DNA from: Marinobacter lutaoensis | Lineage (GTDB): Bacteria > Pseudomonadota > Gammaproteobacteria > Pseudomonadales > Oleiphilaceae | Direction: 5' to 3' | Length of the DNA: 64,000 bases | Assembly (NCBI RefSeq): GCF_001981305.1 | Contig: NZ_MSCW01000002.1 | Coordinates: 99,842-163,841, forward strand | In this document: one piece after another, positions 17,123 to 25,642 of the stretch | Layout: each line of letters starts with the position of its first letter | Numbering within the stretch: the first letter of the stretch is position 1 | Position numbers and translations under genes: made by a program | Notes under the pieces: model-generated | What the model was told of the DNA's origin: nothing | Databases searched by the model: none | The model's input: only the letters and a program-made list of their open reading frames with translations

Positions 17123-17139
17123 TGCAACCAGTTGTTGCA
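17123..17139. promoter_or_regulatory. Candidate LysR binding palindrome
   Basis: TGCAAC (17123-17128) and GTTGCA (17134-17139) are perfect arms around CAGTT. The spacing fits the T-N11-A type of LysR site. It lies between lysR and fecB; a second repeat ATTCA/TGAAT is at 17149-17163. Confidence 0.5.
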
Positions 17140-17163
17140 CGCTAGCATATTCAAATTATGAAT

Positions 17164-17182
17164 GCGAACAATTATCATTAGC
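17164..17182 (+). promoter_or_regulatory. Fur box upstream of fecB
   Basis: GCGAACAATTATCATTAGC agrees with the 19-base Fur consensus at 13 positions, best in the right half (TATCATTA). It lies 67 bp before the fecB ATG and supports iron repression of the importer operon. Confidence 0.7.
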
Positions 17183-17248
17183 TGATCACACTCACATACG
17201 ACCCGCTATTCCCGGTTTCCACTGACTGTTTGCAAGGACCCCAAAGGC

Positions 17249-18220
17249 ATGTTGACGCGTTTTCCCCGCTTGTCCGCCCGATACTGGCGTTGTGCCGCCA
17301 CCCTGCTGCTGGCGCTGACTGCGTCCCTGGCCAGCGCGGCCCCCCGCACCTTGGACACCGCCTTTGGCGAGGTCACCCTCACCGGCACCCCGGAACGCGT
17401 GGTCACCCTGTACGAGGGAGCCCTGGATGCCGCCATCGCGGTGGGTGTGCAGCCGGTCGGCGCCATCGTGACCCGGGGCGGTAACCAGGTGGCGGAGTAC
17501 ATCCAGCCCAGGGTCGGCGACGTCCAGATCGTGGGCACGCCGGGAGAAACCAACCTCGAGGCAGTCATCGCCCTGGCCCCGGACCTGATTCTGGCATCCG
17601 CCCGCACCACCGAACCCCAGTACCGGCTGCTGTCCAGGATCGCACCCACCATCGTGCCGGACGTACCTGCCTTTCAACCGGACACCTGGAAACGGGAAAC
17701 CCGACTGTTCGCCCGGGCACTGGACCGCGCCGAGGCCGGCGAGGCGGCGATCGCCCGGGTCGAGGCTCGGGTCCGCGAGGTTGCCCAGCAGCTGGACACC
17801 ACCCTGGCGCCGGACCGGCGCGATGCCGCCCTGGTCCGCTGGATGCCCCAGGGCCCCCTGGTGATGAGCCGCGGCCTGTTCTCCGCCAGCCTGCTGCAGG
17901 CGGTGGGCTTTCAGGTGGACGACGCCGGCATCGTCGAGGCCGGACGCCCCCACAGCCATCCGCTCAGCCATGAGAACCTGGCCAAGGTGGATCGCCATGC
18001 CCTGTTCCTGGCGACCCTGAACGCCGACGGCGAGCAGGCCTTGGCCGCCGCCCGCCAGGCCCCGGCATTCCAGCGCCTGGAGGTGGCCAGGAACCACCGG
18101 ATCGTTACCGTTAACGGCCAGCTGTGGACCAGCGCATCCGGCCCGCTGGCCGCCTTGGGCATACTGGACGACATCGCCGAGGCGCTGACCGACGGCCCCC
18201 TGGCCCGGCCGATGCCCTAG
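17249..18220 (+). CDS. fecB: Ferric siderophore ABC transporter, substrate-binding protein (FecB-like)
   Basis: The 323-residue product begins with a long Sec signal (cleavage near ASLASAA, residue 31) and has the class III binding-protein pattern: RVVTLYEGALDAAIAVGVQPVGAI, LEAVIALAPDLILASA and the C-terminal SGPLAALGILDDIAEAL. It heads a four-gene importer operon with a Fur box upstream and AAGGA ten bases before the ATG. Unlike the binding protein at 13136-14020 it has no lipobox. Confidence 0.88.
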   Translation: MLTRFPRLSARYWRCAATLLLALTASLASAAPRTLDTAFGEVTLTGTPERVVTLYEGALDAAIAVGVQPVGAIVTRGGNQVAEYIQPRVGDVQIVGTPGETNLEAVIALAPDLILASARTTEPQYRLLSRIAPTIVPDVPAFQPDTWKRETRLFARALDRAEAGEAAIARVEARVREVAQQLDTTLAPDRRDAALVRWMPQGPLVMSRGLFSASLLQAVGFQVDDAGIVEAGRPHSHPLSHENLAKVDRHALFLATLNADGEQALAAARQAPAFQRLEVARNHRIVTVNGQLWTSASGPLAALGILDDIAEALTDGPLARPMP

Positions 18221-18246
18221 TGCTACGACAACCCGTTGCGTCTTTT

Positions 18247-18275
18247 GCCCGCCACTTCGGTCGCGGGCTTCTTTG
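18247..18275 (+). terminator. Hairpin with T-rich tail between fecB and fecC
   Basis: GCCCGC (18247-18252) pairs with GCGGGC (18263-18268) over a 10-base loop, followed by TTCTTTG. It may partially terminate transcription after the binding-protein gene, lowering permease and ATPase levels. Confidence 0.55.
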
Positions 18276-18291
18276 CATCCTGGTATCCGCC

Positions 18292-19278
18292 ATGACCACA
18301 CGCGTTCGTTACCTGATCCCCTGGGGGCTTCTGCTGTTGGCGGCACTGGCCTCCCTGCTGTTCGGTGCCGGCTCCCTGCCCTGGCAGGAAGCGGCCTCGG
18401 CCCTGGTCGGCCAGGGCCACGAGGACGCCCGTTTCGTGTTGCTGGAACTGCGGCTGCCGCGCCTGGCGGTGGGCGCCACGGTTGGCTTGGCGCTGGGCGT
18501 GGCCGGCGCCCTGCTGCAGGCACTGACCCGCAATCCGCTGGCGGAGCCCGGGCTGCTGGGCGTCAGTGCCGGCAGTGCCTTCGCGGTATCACTGGCCATC
18601 CTGTTCGGCGCCAGCACCGCCACCCTCACCACCCTGGTGGCGCAGGCCGGAGCCCTGGCCGGCTGCGCCCTGGTTCTGGCGGCCACGCGCCTGCAGGGAA
18701 CCGGCCAGGACCCGGTGCGTCTGGTGCTGGCGGGGGCCACGGTCACCGGCCTGCTGCTGTCGCTGACCTCATTGCTGATGCTGATCGACCAGCGGGCGGC
18801 GGATGAAATCCGTTTCTGGATCACCGGCAGCGTCGCGGGCCGGCAATGGCACCAGTGGTGGGCCACCCTGCCCTCCCTGGCACTGGCCACCGTCGTGATC
18901 CTGACCGTGATCAGGCCGCTGGCGTCCCTGGCTCTGGGCGAGCGGGTGGCCATGGGGCTCGGGCACCGGCCGGGGCTGATCCGGCTGCTGGTGATCCTGG
19001 TCGTGGCCCTGCTGGTGGGCGCCGCCACCGCCCTGGCCGGGCCGCTGGTGTTCGTCGGGCTGGTGGTGCCCTTCGCGGCCCGGGCGCTGGCAGGCGCCGA
19101 CATCCGGCGAACCCTCTGGCTCTGCTTGCCCATCGGCCCCGCCCTGGTGGTGTTTGCCGACACCTTGTCCCGGTTGCTGGTGGCGCCGTCGGAACTGCCC
19201 CTCGGGGTGATCACGGCGCTGGTCGGTGCGCCGGTACTGATGGTGATTGTCCGCGCCCGGAGGATGCCGACCCTATGA
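18292..19278 (+). CDS. fecC: Ferric siderophore ABC transporter permease 1 (FecCD family)
   Basis: A 328-residue inner membrane protein with about nine to ten hydrophobic segments and FecCD blocks LRLPRLAVGATVGLALGVAG, LTRNPLAEPGLLGVSAG and GPLVFVGLVVPFAARAL. It pairs with the second permease to form the channel for a ferric siderophore. The stop overlaps the next ATG (ATGA). Confidence 0.92.
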   Translation: MTTRVRYLIPWGLLLLAALASLLFGAGSLPWQEAASALVGQGHEDARFVLLELRLPRLAVGATVGLALGVAGALLQALTRNPLAEPGLLGVSAGSAFAVSLAILFGASTATLTTLVAQAGALAGCALVLAATRLQGTGQDPVRLVLAGATVTGLLLSLTSLLMLIDQRAADEIRFWITGSVAGRQWHQWWATLPSLALATVVILTVIRPLASLALGERVAMGLGHRPGLIRLLVILVVALLVGAATALAGPLVFVGLVVPFAARALAGADIRRTLWLCLPIGPALVVFADTLSRLLVAPSELPLGVITALVGAPVLMVIVRARRMPTL

Positions 19279-20354
19279 CCGTCTCGACGACCTCGCCCCC
19301 ACCGGCCCGAAGCAACACCCGGATCACCGGGCACTGGTGGCTGCGGGCCGGGCGCTGGAGCCTGCTGATCAACCGCCGGGCGGTGGCCCTGAACCTGGTG
19401 CTGCTGCTGGTGCTGGCGGCCGTCTCGCTGGCATCCCTGGCCCTGGGCAGCCTGTCGATTCCGTTGCCGGAGGTGATTCGGGCGCTGCGGGGCGAGGGCT
19501 CCCCCGTGACGGCCCTGGTGGTGACCGAACTGCGCCTGCCACGCCTGCTGGCCGGGTGGGTGACCGGCGCCGCCTTCGCCCTGGCCGGTGTCGTGATGCA
19601 GACCCTGGCGCGCAACCGACTGGCCACACCGGGCATCATCGGCATCGACAACGCCGCCACGGCCTTCGCCGTGGCCTCGGTCGTGGGCACCGGCGTCAGC
19701 CTGGCCCCGCCGGCGATGGCGCTGACCGGCGCCGCCTGTGCCACCGCGCTGGCCTTCGGCTTGGCCGGCGCCACCGGCACCCGGGGCTATCGTTTCATCA
19801 TTTCCGGAGTGGCCATCGGCGCCGTTTCCGGGGCCATCACCCAGGTCATGCTGAGCGCGGTGCCCCTCGATGCCGCCAACGCCGCCTACCCCTGGACCGT
19901 CGGCAGCCTCAATGCCCGCTCGCCCGACGCCCTCCGGCTGCTGGCCGTCGGCCTGGGCATCGGCTACCTGCTGGCCTTGGGGCTGCGGCGACCCATGGCG
20001 ATCCTGCAGCTGCCGGAACCGGTTTCCACCGCCCTGGGCACACGCACCGGTCAGGTTCGCCTGGCCGGCCTGGCCCTGTCGGTACTGCTGACCGGGCTGG
20101 CGGTGGCGGTCGCCGGACCGGTGGGACTGGTCGCCCTGATCGCCCCGGAGCTGGCGCGCCTGGCCAGCCATCCCGGCCGCCTGCCGCTGACCGCCTCGGC
20201 CTTGCTGGGGGCGCTGCTGATGACGGTGTCGGACCTGGCCGGCCGGCTGCTGCTGTCGCCCCTGGAAATTCCGGTCGGCATCATCACCGCCCTGGCCGGC
20301 AGCCCCTATCTGCTCTGGCTGCTGCTGCGCCAATCCCCGGACATCAACCGATGA
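19275..20354 (+). CDS. fecD: Ferric siderophore ABC transporter permease 2 (FecCD family)
   Basis: A 359-residue second permease with the same family blocks (ELRLPRLLAGWVTGAAFALAG, LARNRLATPGIIGIDN, AGPVGLVALIAPELARL) preceded by a 35-residue basic cytoplasmic N-terminus. It overlaps both neighbours by ATGA junctions, so fecCDE translation is coupled. Confidence 0.92.
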   Translation: MTVSTTSPPPARSNTRITGHWWLRAGRWSLLINRRAVALNLVLLLVLAAVSLASLALGSLSIPLPEVIRALRGEGSPVTALVVTELRLPRLLAGWVTGAAFALAGVVMQTLARNRLATPGIIGIDNAATAFAVASVVGTGVSLAPPAMALTGAACATALAFGLAGATGTRGYRFIISGVAIGAVSGAITQVMLSAVPLDAANAAYPWTVGSLNARSPDALRLLAVGLGIGYLLALGLRRPMAILQLPEPVSTALGTRTGQVRLAGLALSVLLTGLAVAVAGPVGLVALIAPELARLASHPGRLPLTASALLGALLMTVSDLAGRLLLSPLEIPVGIITALAGSPYLLWLLLRQSPDINR

Positions 20355-21166
20355 CAGACGCCACCATGACTGACACCACCACCGCCCCGCTGTCGGCCCG
20401 GCACCTGACCCTGGCCCACGGCGAGCACACCATCATCCATGAACTCGACACTGCGCTGCCCGCCGGTCAGGTGACCGCCATCGTCGGCCCCAACGGCTGT
20501 GGCAAGTCCACCCTCCTGAACGGGCTTGCACGCATCCACAAGCCCCGGGGCGGGGCGGTGCTACTCAATGGCGCCGACATTCATGCCCTGCCGGCGCGGG
20601 AAGTGGCCCGCAGGCTCGCCCTCCTGCCCCAGGAAACCCATGCACCGGAAGGTCTGACCGTCGCCGATCTGGTGCGTTTCGGCCGTCACCCCCATCAGCG
20701 CTGGCTGCAACAGTGGTCAGAGGCGGACCAACGGGCACTGGAGCAGGCCCTGGCGGCAGCGGATGTGGCCGACCTGGCCGACCGCCCCCTGGACACCCTG
20801 TCCGGCGGCCAGCGTCAGCGGGCCTGGATCGCCATGAGCATCGCCCAGGAAACGCCGCTGCTGCTGCTGGACGAACCGACCTCGGCGCTGGATCTGGGCC
20901 ACCAGATCGAGGTGTTCGAGCTGATCCGGAGCCTGGCCGGCCAGGGCAAGACCATTGCCATGGTGGTGCACGACCTGGCCAGTGCCTGCCGCTACGCCGA
21001 TCACCTCATCGCCATGCGCGAAGGCCGCATCCTGCGCGCGGGCGCTCCCGCCGAGGTCGTCACCACCGAGCTGATCGAGGCGCTGTACGGCGTCACCTGC
21101 GACCTGATGCACGACCCGGCCTCGGGCAGCCCGGTCCTGATCAACCTCCGGCGGGTGGCGCGCTAG
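20351..21166 (+). CDS. fecE: Ferric siderophore ABC transporter ATPase
   Basis: A 271-residue FepC/FecE-type ATPase. Walker A is GPNGCGKST (residues 46-54), the signature LSGGQRQRAWIAM, Walker B LLLLDEPTSALDL and the switch histidine in VVHDL are all intact. It closes the operon and energises the FecCD permeases. An internal ATG five codons downstream is an alternative start. Confidence 0.94.
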   Translation: MTDATMTDTTTAPLSARHLTLAHGEHTIIHELDTALPAGQVTAIVGPNGCGKSTLLNGLARIHKPRGGAVLLNGADIHALPAREVARRLALLPQETHAPEGLTVADLVRFGRHPHQRWLQQWSEADQRALEQALAAADVADLADRPLDTLSGGQRQRAWIAMSIAQETPLLLLDEPTSALDLGHQIEVFELIRSLAGQGKTIAMVVHDLASACRYADHLIAMREGRILRAGAPAEVVTTELIEALYGVTCDLMHDPASGSPVLINLRRVAR

Positions 21167-21263
21167 GTCCGCCCACTGCCTTCGTTTCGACACCAAACCA
21201 TCATGGCTCTGAAAACTGGACAGGTCATTGTTGGCGAAGCCCCCTCACAAAGGAGTTGCCAAC

Positions 21264-23087
21264 ATGCTCAGAACACTCGCCTGGATCGCGCTGCCCCTGT
21301 TCGTGCTCGCCGGTTGCAACGACGACAATGACACCGATCGCGACACGGAAGCGGACGCCTTCACCGTCCACATCCTGCACATCAACGATCATCACTCCCA
21401 TCTGGAGGAAGAGTCCCAGACCCTGGCGATCGCCGGCGCGGACACCACCTTCGCCCTGGGCGGTTTCCCCCGGGTGGTGGCCAAGATCGCCGAGCGTTCG
21501 GCGGCGCTGGACCCGGTCCTGACGCTGCACGCCGGCGACGCCATCACCGGCACCCTCTACTTCACCTCCTTCGAGGGCGAGGCCGACGCCGAGCTGATGA
21601 ATCAGGTCTGTTTCGACGCCTTCGCTCTGGGTAACCATGAGTTCGACCGGGGTGATGAGGGCCTCAAGGCGTTTCTGGACATGCTCGACAGCGGCAGCTG
21701 CAGCACCCCGGTGCTGGCCGCCAACGTCAAGCCCCAGGTGGGCACGCCGCTGGCGCCGGTGTCCGAAACCGACTACCTCCAGCCCTACGTCATCAAGGAG
21801 CTGAACGGAAACCGGGTCGGCATCATCGGCATCGACATCGCCAACAAGACCCGGAACAGTTCCAGCCCATTGGCCAGCACCCAGTTCCTGGACGAAACCG
21901 AAACCGCCCAGGCAATGATCAACGAGCTGGAGGCCGCCGGCGTCAACAAAATCATCCTGATGACCCACTATCAGTACGCCAACGACCTCCAGCTCGCCCA
22001 GAACCTGTCCGGGGTGGATGTCATCATCGGCGGGGATTCCCACACCCTGCTGGGCGATTTTGACGACTACGGCCTGACCGCCGCCGGCCCCTACCCGACC
22101 GAGCGCACCGATGCCAACGGACACACCGTATGCATTGCCCAGGCCTGGCAGTATGCCTATGCGGTGGGCGAACTGAACGTCACCTGGGACAGTAACGGAC
22201 ACGTCACCGGATGCGACGGCACCCCGCACCTGCTGCTGGGCGAACCCATTGTGCGCGAGGACGGCAGCGGCACCGAGTACACCCCTACCGGGGCCGAGCG
22301 TGACGAGATTCTGGCCGCCCTCGACCAGGACCCGCAGCTGAGTCTGGTCACACCGGATACCGGTGCCACCCAGATTCTCGATGACTACACTCACCAGCTG
22401 GACGCCTTCCGCAACCAGGTGATCGGTACCGCCACCGAGGACCTCTGCTACGAGCGCATTCCCGGCCAGGGGCGCAGCCAGCTGCCCAGCTGCGCCGGCC
22501 AGACCGACGTGCGTGGCGGCGACATTCCCAACCTGGTGGCCCAGGCCTTCCTGTACCAGAGCAAAACCGCCGACGTCGCCATCCAGAACGGCGGTGGCGT
22601 ACGCATCGACATTCCCGCCGGCAGCATCACCATCGGGGACGCCTACACCCTGCTGCCGTTCGCCAACACCCTGACCAACCTGACCATGACCGGCGCCGAG
22701 ATCCGCCAGGTGCTGAACGAGGCGGTGGACTACGCCCACGACCCGGACGGCTCGTCCGGTGCCTATCCCTACGCCGCCGGGCTGCGCTGGCAGGTGGACA
22801 TGACCCGAGCGGCCGGCGAGCGATTGTACAATCTGGAAGTCAAAGCCAAGGGAGAAAGCGTCTGGCGTCCCCTGGACGACGGCGAGATTCTGACGGTGGT
22901 CAGCAACAGCTTCACCGCCGGCGGCCGCGACGGCTATGTCACCTTCGGCACGGTCAGCGCGGACGGACGCGCCGAGGACACCTTCCTCGACTACGCCCAG
23001 TCGTTCGTAGACTATGTCACCGACATCGGCAGCCTGAGCAAGCCGGCACTGGAGGATTACTCCACCCAGTCCTACACCGCACCCTGA
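21264..23087 (+). CDS. 5'-nucleotidase/UshA-family metallophosphoesterase lipoprotein
   Basis: The 607-residue product has a lipobox (LFVLAGC, Cys18), an N-terminal calcineurin-type metallophosphoesterase domain with the metal ligands in INDHHSH, HAGDAITG, GNHEFD, THYQ and GGDSHT, and a C-terminal nucleotide-binding domain (NGGGVRIDI, YTLLPFANTL, GGRDGY). Such enzymes dephosphorylate extracellular nucleotides. AAGGAG lies upstream of the ATG. Lipid anchoring differs from the soluble E. coli UshA. Confidence 0.92.
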   Translation: MLRTLAWIALPLFVLAGCNDDNDTDRDTEADAFTVHILHINDHHSHLEEESQTLAIAGADTTFALGGFPRVVAKIAERSAALDPVLTLHAGDAITGTLYFTSFEGEADAELMNQVCFDAFALGNHEFDRGDEGLKAFLDMLDSGSCSTPVLAANVKPQVGTPLAPVSETDYLQPYVIKELNGNRVGIIGIDIANKTRNSSSPLASTQFLDETETAQAMINELEAAGVNKIILMTHYQYANDLQLAQNLSGVDVIIGGDSHTLLGDFDDYGLTAAGPYPTERTDANGHTVCIAQAWQYAYAVGELNVTWDSNGHVTGCDGTPHLLLGEPIVREDGSGTEYTPTGAERDEILAALDQDPQLSLVTPDTGATQILDDYTHQLDAFRNQVIGTATEDLCYERIPGQGRSQLPSCAGQTDVRGGDIPNLVAQAFLYQSKTADVAIQNGGGVRIDIPAGSITIGDAYTLLPFANTLTNLTMTGAEIRQVLNEAVDYAHDPDGSSGAYPYAAGLRWQVDMTRAAGERLYNLEVKAKGESVWRPLDDGEILTVVSNSFTAGGRDGYVTFGTVSADGRAEDTFLDYAQSFVDYVTDIGSLSKPALEDYSTQSYTAP

Positions 23088-23097
23088 CCTTTCCGGA

Positions 23098-23114
23098 GCC
23101 CGCCGAACGCGGGC
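23098..23114 (+). terminator. Terminator-like hairpin after the 5'-nucleotidase gene
   Basis: GCCCGC and GCGGGC form a 6-bp stem with loop CGAAC, followed by GCCTTTC. The stem is short and the tail weak. Confidence 0.5.
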
Positions 23115-23199
23115 GCCTTTCACTCTCCCGCTTGAAATTGCGCCCGGTTGCCGTCATCGTCCAATCACACATCGAACCCTGCCCCGACCGGAGCCGAAC

Positions 23200-23739
23200 A
23201 TGACCCGACCCACGATCCACGTCTTCCTGTCCCACGGCCTGGAAAGCGGCCCGGGCAGTACCAAGGTCCAGGCCCTGAAGCGGGTGGCCGAGCGTTTCCC
23301 CGGTGTTTATGCCGAGGCCATCGACCACCGGCCCAGCCGCGACCCGGACGAGCGCCTGAAGCAGATGCGCGCAGCCATGGCCCGCGCCGGCGCCGATCCC
23401 GAGCGAACCATTCTGGCCGGTTCCAGCATGGGCGGCTGGGTGTGCGCACAGACCAGTTCGGAGACCCCGGTGCTCGGCTGTTTTCTGCTGGCACCGGCGC
23501 TGGCCCTGCCCCGTTATCCACAATCTCGCCCGACCATCCGGGCCCGCCACTGCCAGATCATCCACGGCTGGAACGATAATGTTGTACCTGTAATGCCTGT
23601 TTTGGAGTTGGCCCGGGAACAGCAACTGCCGGTGCTGCTGCTGGCCGACGGACATCGCCTCGAACGCAGTGTCGGGCGGGTCGCCGAGGCGTTCGAGGGT
23701 TTCCTCCGGCGCTGCCTGCCAGAACAGAATCAGACCTAA
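23200..23739 (+). CDS. Small alpha/beta hydrolase (esterase-like)
   Basis: A 179-residue single-domain hydrolase. The oxyanion region is LSHGLESGPGS, the nucleophile elbow is GSSMGG (Ser76), the likely acid lies in HGWNDNVVP and the histidine in DGHRL, so the triad seems complete. The size and motif order resemble YqiA/YcfP-type small esterases. No signal peptide is visible. Substrate unknown. Confidence 0.8.
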   Translation: MTRPTIHVFLSHGLESGPGSTKVQALKRVAERFPGVYAEAIDHRPSRDPDERLKQMRAAMARAGADPERTILAGSSMGGWVCAQTSSETPVLGCFLLAPALALPRYPQSRPTIRARHCQIIHGWNDNVVPVMPVLELAREQQLPVLLLADGHRLERSVGRVAEAFEGFLRRCLPEQNQT

Positions 23740-23765
23740 ATTCATTCACTTAGGATTCACGTAAA

Positions 23766-23801
23766 GCGCCGGAACGGGAGCAACCGGCGCCCGCCCGTTC
23801 C
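23766..23801 (+). other. Overlapping, mutually exclusive hairpins upstream of teaA
   Basis: GCGCCGG (23766-23772) can pair with CCGGCGC (23784-23790), while GGAACGGG (23771-23778) can pair with CCCGTTCC (23794-23801). The stems share two bases, so only one can form fully. The second could terminate the hydrolase transcript. Confidence 0.45.
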
Positions 23802-23879
23802 TTGCGAAACCCCGCCCGTTTTGCCAGTCTGTAATGATGCAACGATGGATGAAAGCAAATAACGAGCGGAGGCTACCCG

Positions 23880-24908
23880 ATGAAAACCATGAATCACCTC
23901 AGGAAAATGGCCGGCGTATCCATGTTGGCGCTGGCGGGCCTGACCACGGCGAACATCGCCAGCGCGGATACCTGGCGCTACGCCCACGAAGAATACGAAG
24001 GCGACGTTCAGGACGTGTTCGCCTACAAATTCAAGGAATACATCGAGGACCACTCCGACCACACCCTGCAAATCTACCGCTTCGGCGAGCTGGGTGAATC
24101 CGACGACATCATGGAACAGACCCAGGCGGGCATCCTGAATTTCGTCAACCAATCCCCCGGCTTCACCGGCGCGCTGATTCCCGAGGCGCAGATTTTCTTC
24201 ATTCCCTATCTGATGCCCACCGACATGGATACCGTGGTGAAGTTCTTCCGGGAGAGCACGGCCATCAACGAGGCGTTTCCGAAGCTGTACGCCGAGAAGG
24301 GACTGGAGCTGCTGAAGATGTACCCGGAAGGGGAGATGGTGGTCACGGTGGACGAACCGGTCACCAAGCCCGAGGACTTCAAGAACAAGAAGATCCGGGT
24401 CATGACCAACCCACTGCTGTCGGAAACCTACGCCGCCTTCGGTGCCACGCCGACCCCGCTGCCCTGGGGTGAGGTCTACGGTGCCCTTCAGACCAACATG
24501 ATCCAGGGTCAGGAAAACCCGATCTTCTGGATCGAGTCGGGCGGCCTGTACGAGGTATCCCCGAACTTGGTGTTCACCGGCCACGGCTGGTTCACCACCG
24601 CCATGATGGCGAATCAGGACTTTTACAACGACCTGTCCAGCCAGGACAAACAGCTGGTCCAGGACGCCGCCGACTACGCCTTTGAAGCCATCATCGAGCA
24701 CATCGATGGCCTGGCCGAGGCCTCCCTCGAAAAAATCCGCGCGGCCAGCGACGAAGTGACCGTCACCCGCCTGACCGACGAACAGATCGAGGCCTTCCGC
24801 GCCCGAGCGCCCCAGGTCGAGGAGAAATTCATCGAGATGACGGGCGAGCGCGGCAAGAAGCTGCTGGCGCAGTTCAAGGAAGACCTGAAAGCGGTTCAGA
24901 ACGACTGA
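23880..24908 (+). CDS. teaA: Ectoine/hydroxyectoine TRAP transporter binding protein TeaA
   Basis: The 342-residue periplasmic protein has a signal peptide ending near NIASA and a mature part that is almost identical in long stretches to TeaA of Halomonas elongata as I remember it: [42 protein letters not shown] and [18 protein letters not shown]. TeaA binds ectoine and hydroxyectoine, compatible solutes of halophiles. GGAGG lies before the ATG. The following teaB, teaC and USP gene complete the same four-gene order as the Halomonas system. Confidence 0.93.
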   Translation: MKTMNHLRKMAGVSMLALAGLTTANIASADTWRYAHEEYEGDVQDVFAYKFKEYIEDHSDHTLQIYRFGELGESDDIMEQTQAGILNFVNQSPGFTGALIPEAQIFFIPYLMPTDMDTVVKFFRESTAINEAFPKLYAEKGLELLKMYPEGEMVVTVDEPVTKPEDFKNKKIRVMTNPLLSETYAAFGATPTPLPWGEVYGALQTNMIQGQENPIFWIESGGLYEVSPNLVFTGHGWFTTAMMANQDFYNDLSSQDKQLVQDAADYAFEAIIEHIDGLAEASLEKIRAASDEVTVTRLTDEQIEAFRARAPQVEEKFIEMTGERGKKLLAQFKEDLKAVQND

Positions 24909-24959
24909 GCCTCAACCGCGGCCGGCGCCGGGCGGGTACCGGCCCTGGCCGCACGAACC

Positions 24960-24994
24960 CCGCTCCCGCCAAGGCATCTTCCCGCCGGGAGCGG
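24960..24994 (+). other. Hairpin in the teaA-teaB intergenic region
   Basis: CCGCTCCCG (24960-24968) and CGGGAGCGG (24986-24994) form a 9-bp stem with a 17-base loop. A smaller GGCCGG/CCGGCC repeat precedes it. The position suggests 3' protection of teaA mRNA or partial termination. Confidence 0.55.
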
Positions 24995-25015
24995 CCTGAC
25001 CGGGAGCAACCATCC

Positions 25016-25609
25016 ATGACCGAGCCCTCTCCGGAGATCGAAGACGACACCGGCGCCTACCAGTCCGGCCTGCCGGGATTTCTCGGCACCCTCGATGTCT
25101 GGATTTCCAAGGTTGAAGCCGTCATGCTGGCGCTGGGTGTTCTGGCGATGGCGGTGAACACCTGCGCCAACGTCGTCGCCCGCTTCGTGTTCAGCGAAGG
25201 CCTGTTCTTTTCCGGCGAAATTAACCGGATCCTGATCATTCTGGTGACCTTCGCCGGCATCGGCTATGCCGCCCGGCACGGCCGCCACATCCGCATGTCG
25301 GCCCTGTACGACGCGTTCCCCACCCAAGTCCGCAAGGTGCTGATGATCGTCATCGCCCTGTTCACCTCGGCGGTGATGTTTTTTCTCTGTTATTACGCCT
25401 ACGAGTACATCCAGACACTGTACAGTCGGGGCCGGATCCTGCCGGCACTGGGCTTCGAGATCTGGTGGATCTACATCTGGGCCCCGGTGGGGTTCGCCAT
25501 CACCGGCATCCAGTATCTGCTCACCGCCATCAAGAACTTCACCACCCGGGATGTCTACCTCTCCACCGGGGTGATCGATGGCTACGCCGATACCGAATCC
25601 GAGGTCTGA
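25016..25609 (+). CDS. teaB: Ectoine TRAP transporter small permease TeaB
   Basis: A 197-residue DctQ-family membrane subunit with four hydrophobic helices (about residues 36-58, 67-85, 107-130 and 148-168) flanked by an acidic N-terminus ([11 protein letters not shown]) and an acidic C-terminus. GGGAG precedes the ATG. It couples TeaA to TeaC; partner choice is by gene order. Confidence 0.92.
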   Translation: MTEPSPEIEDDTGAYQSGLPGFLGTLDVWISKVEAVMLALGVLAMAVNTCANVVARFVFSEGLFFSGEINRILIILVTFAGIGYAARHGRHIRMSALYDAFPTQVRKVLMIVIALFTSAVMFFLCYYAYEYIQTLYSRGRILPALGFEIWWIYIWAPVGFAITGIQYLLTAIKNFTTRDVYLSTGVIDGYADTESEV

Positions 25610-25642
25610 AGCCGCCCGGCACACGGTTAAGGAACGTCCCCC

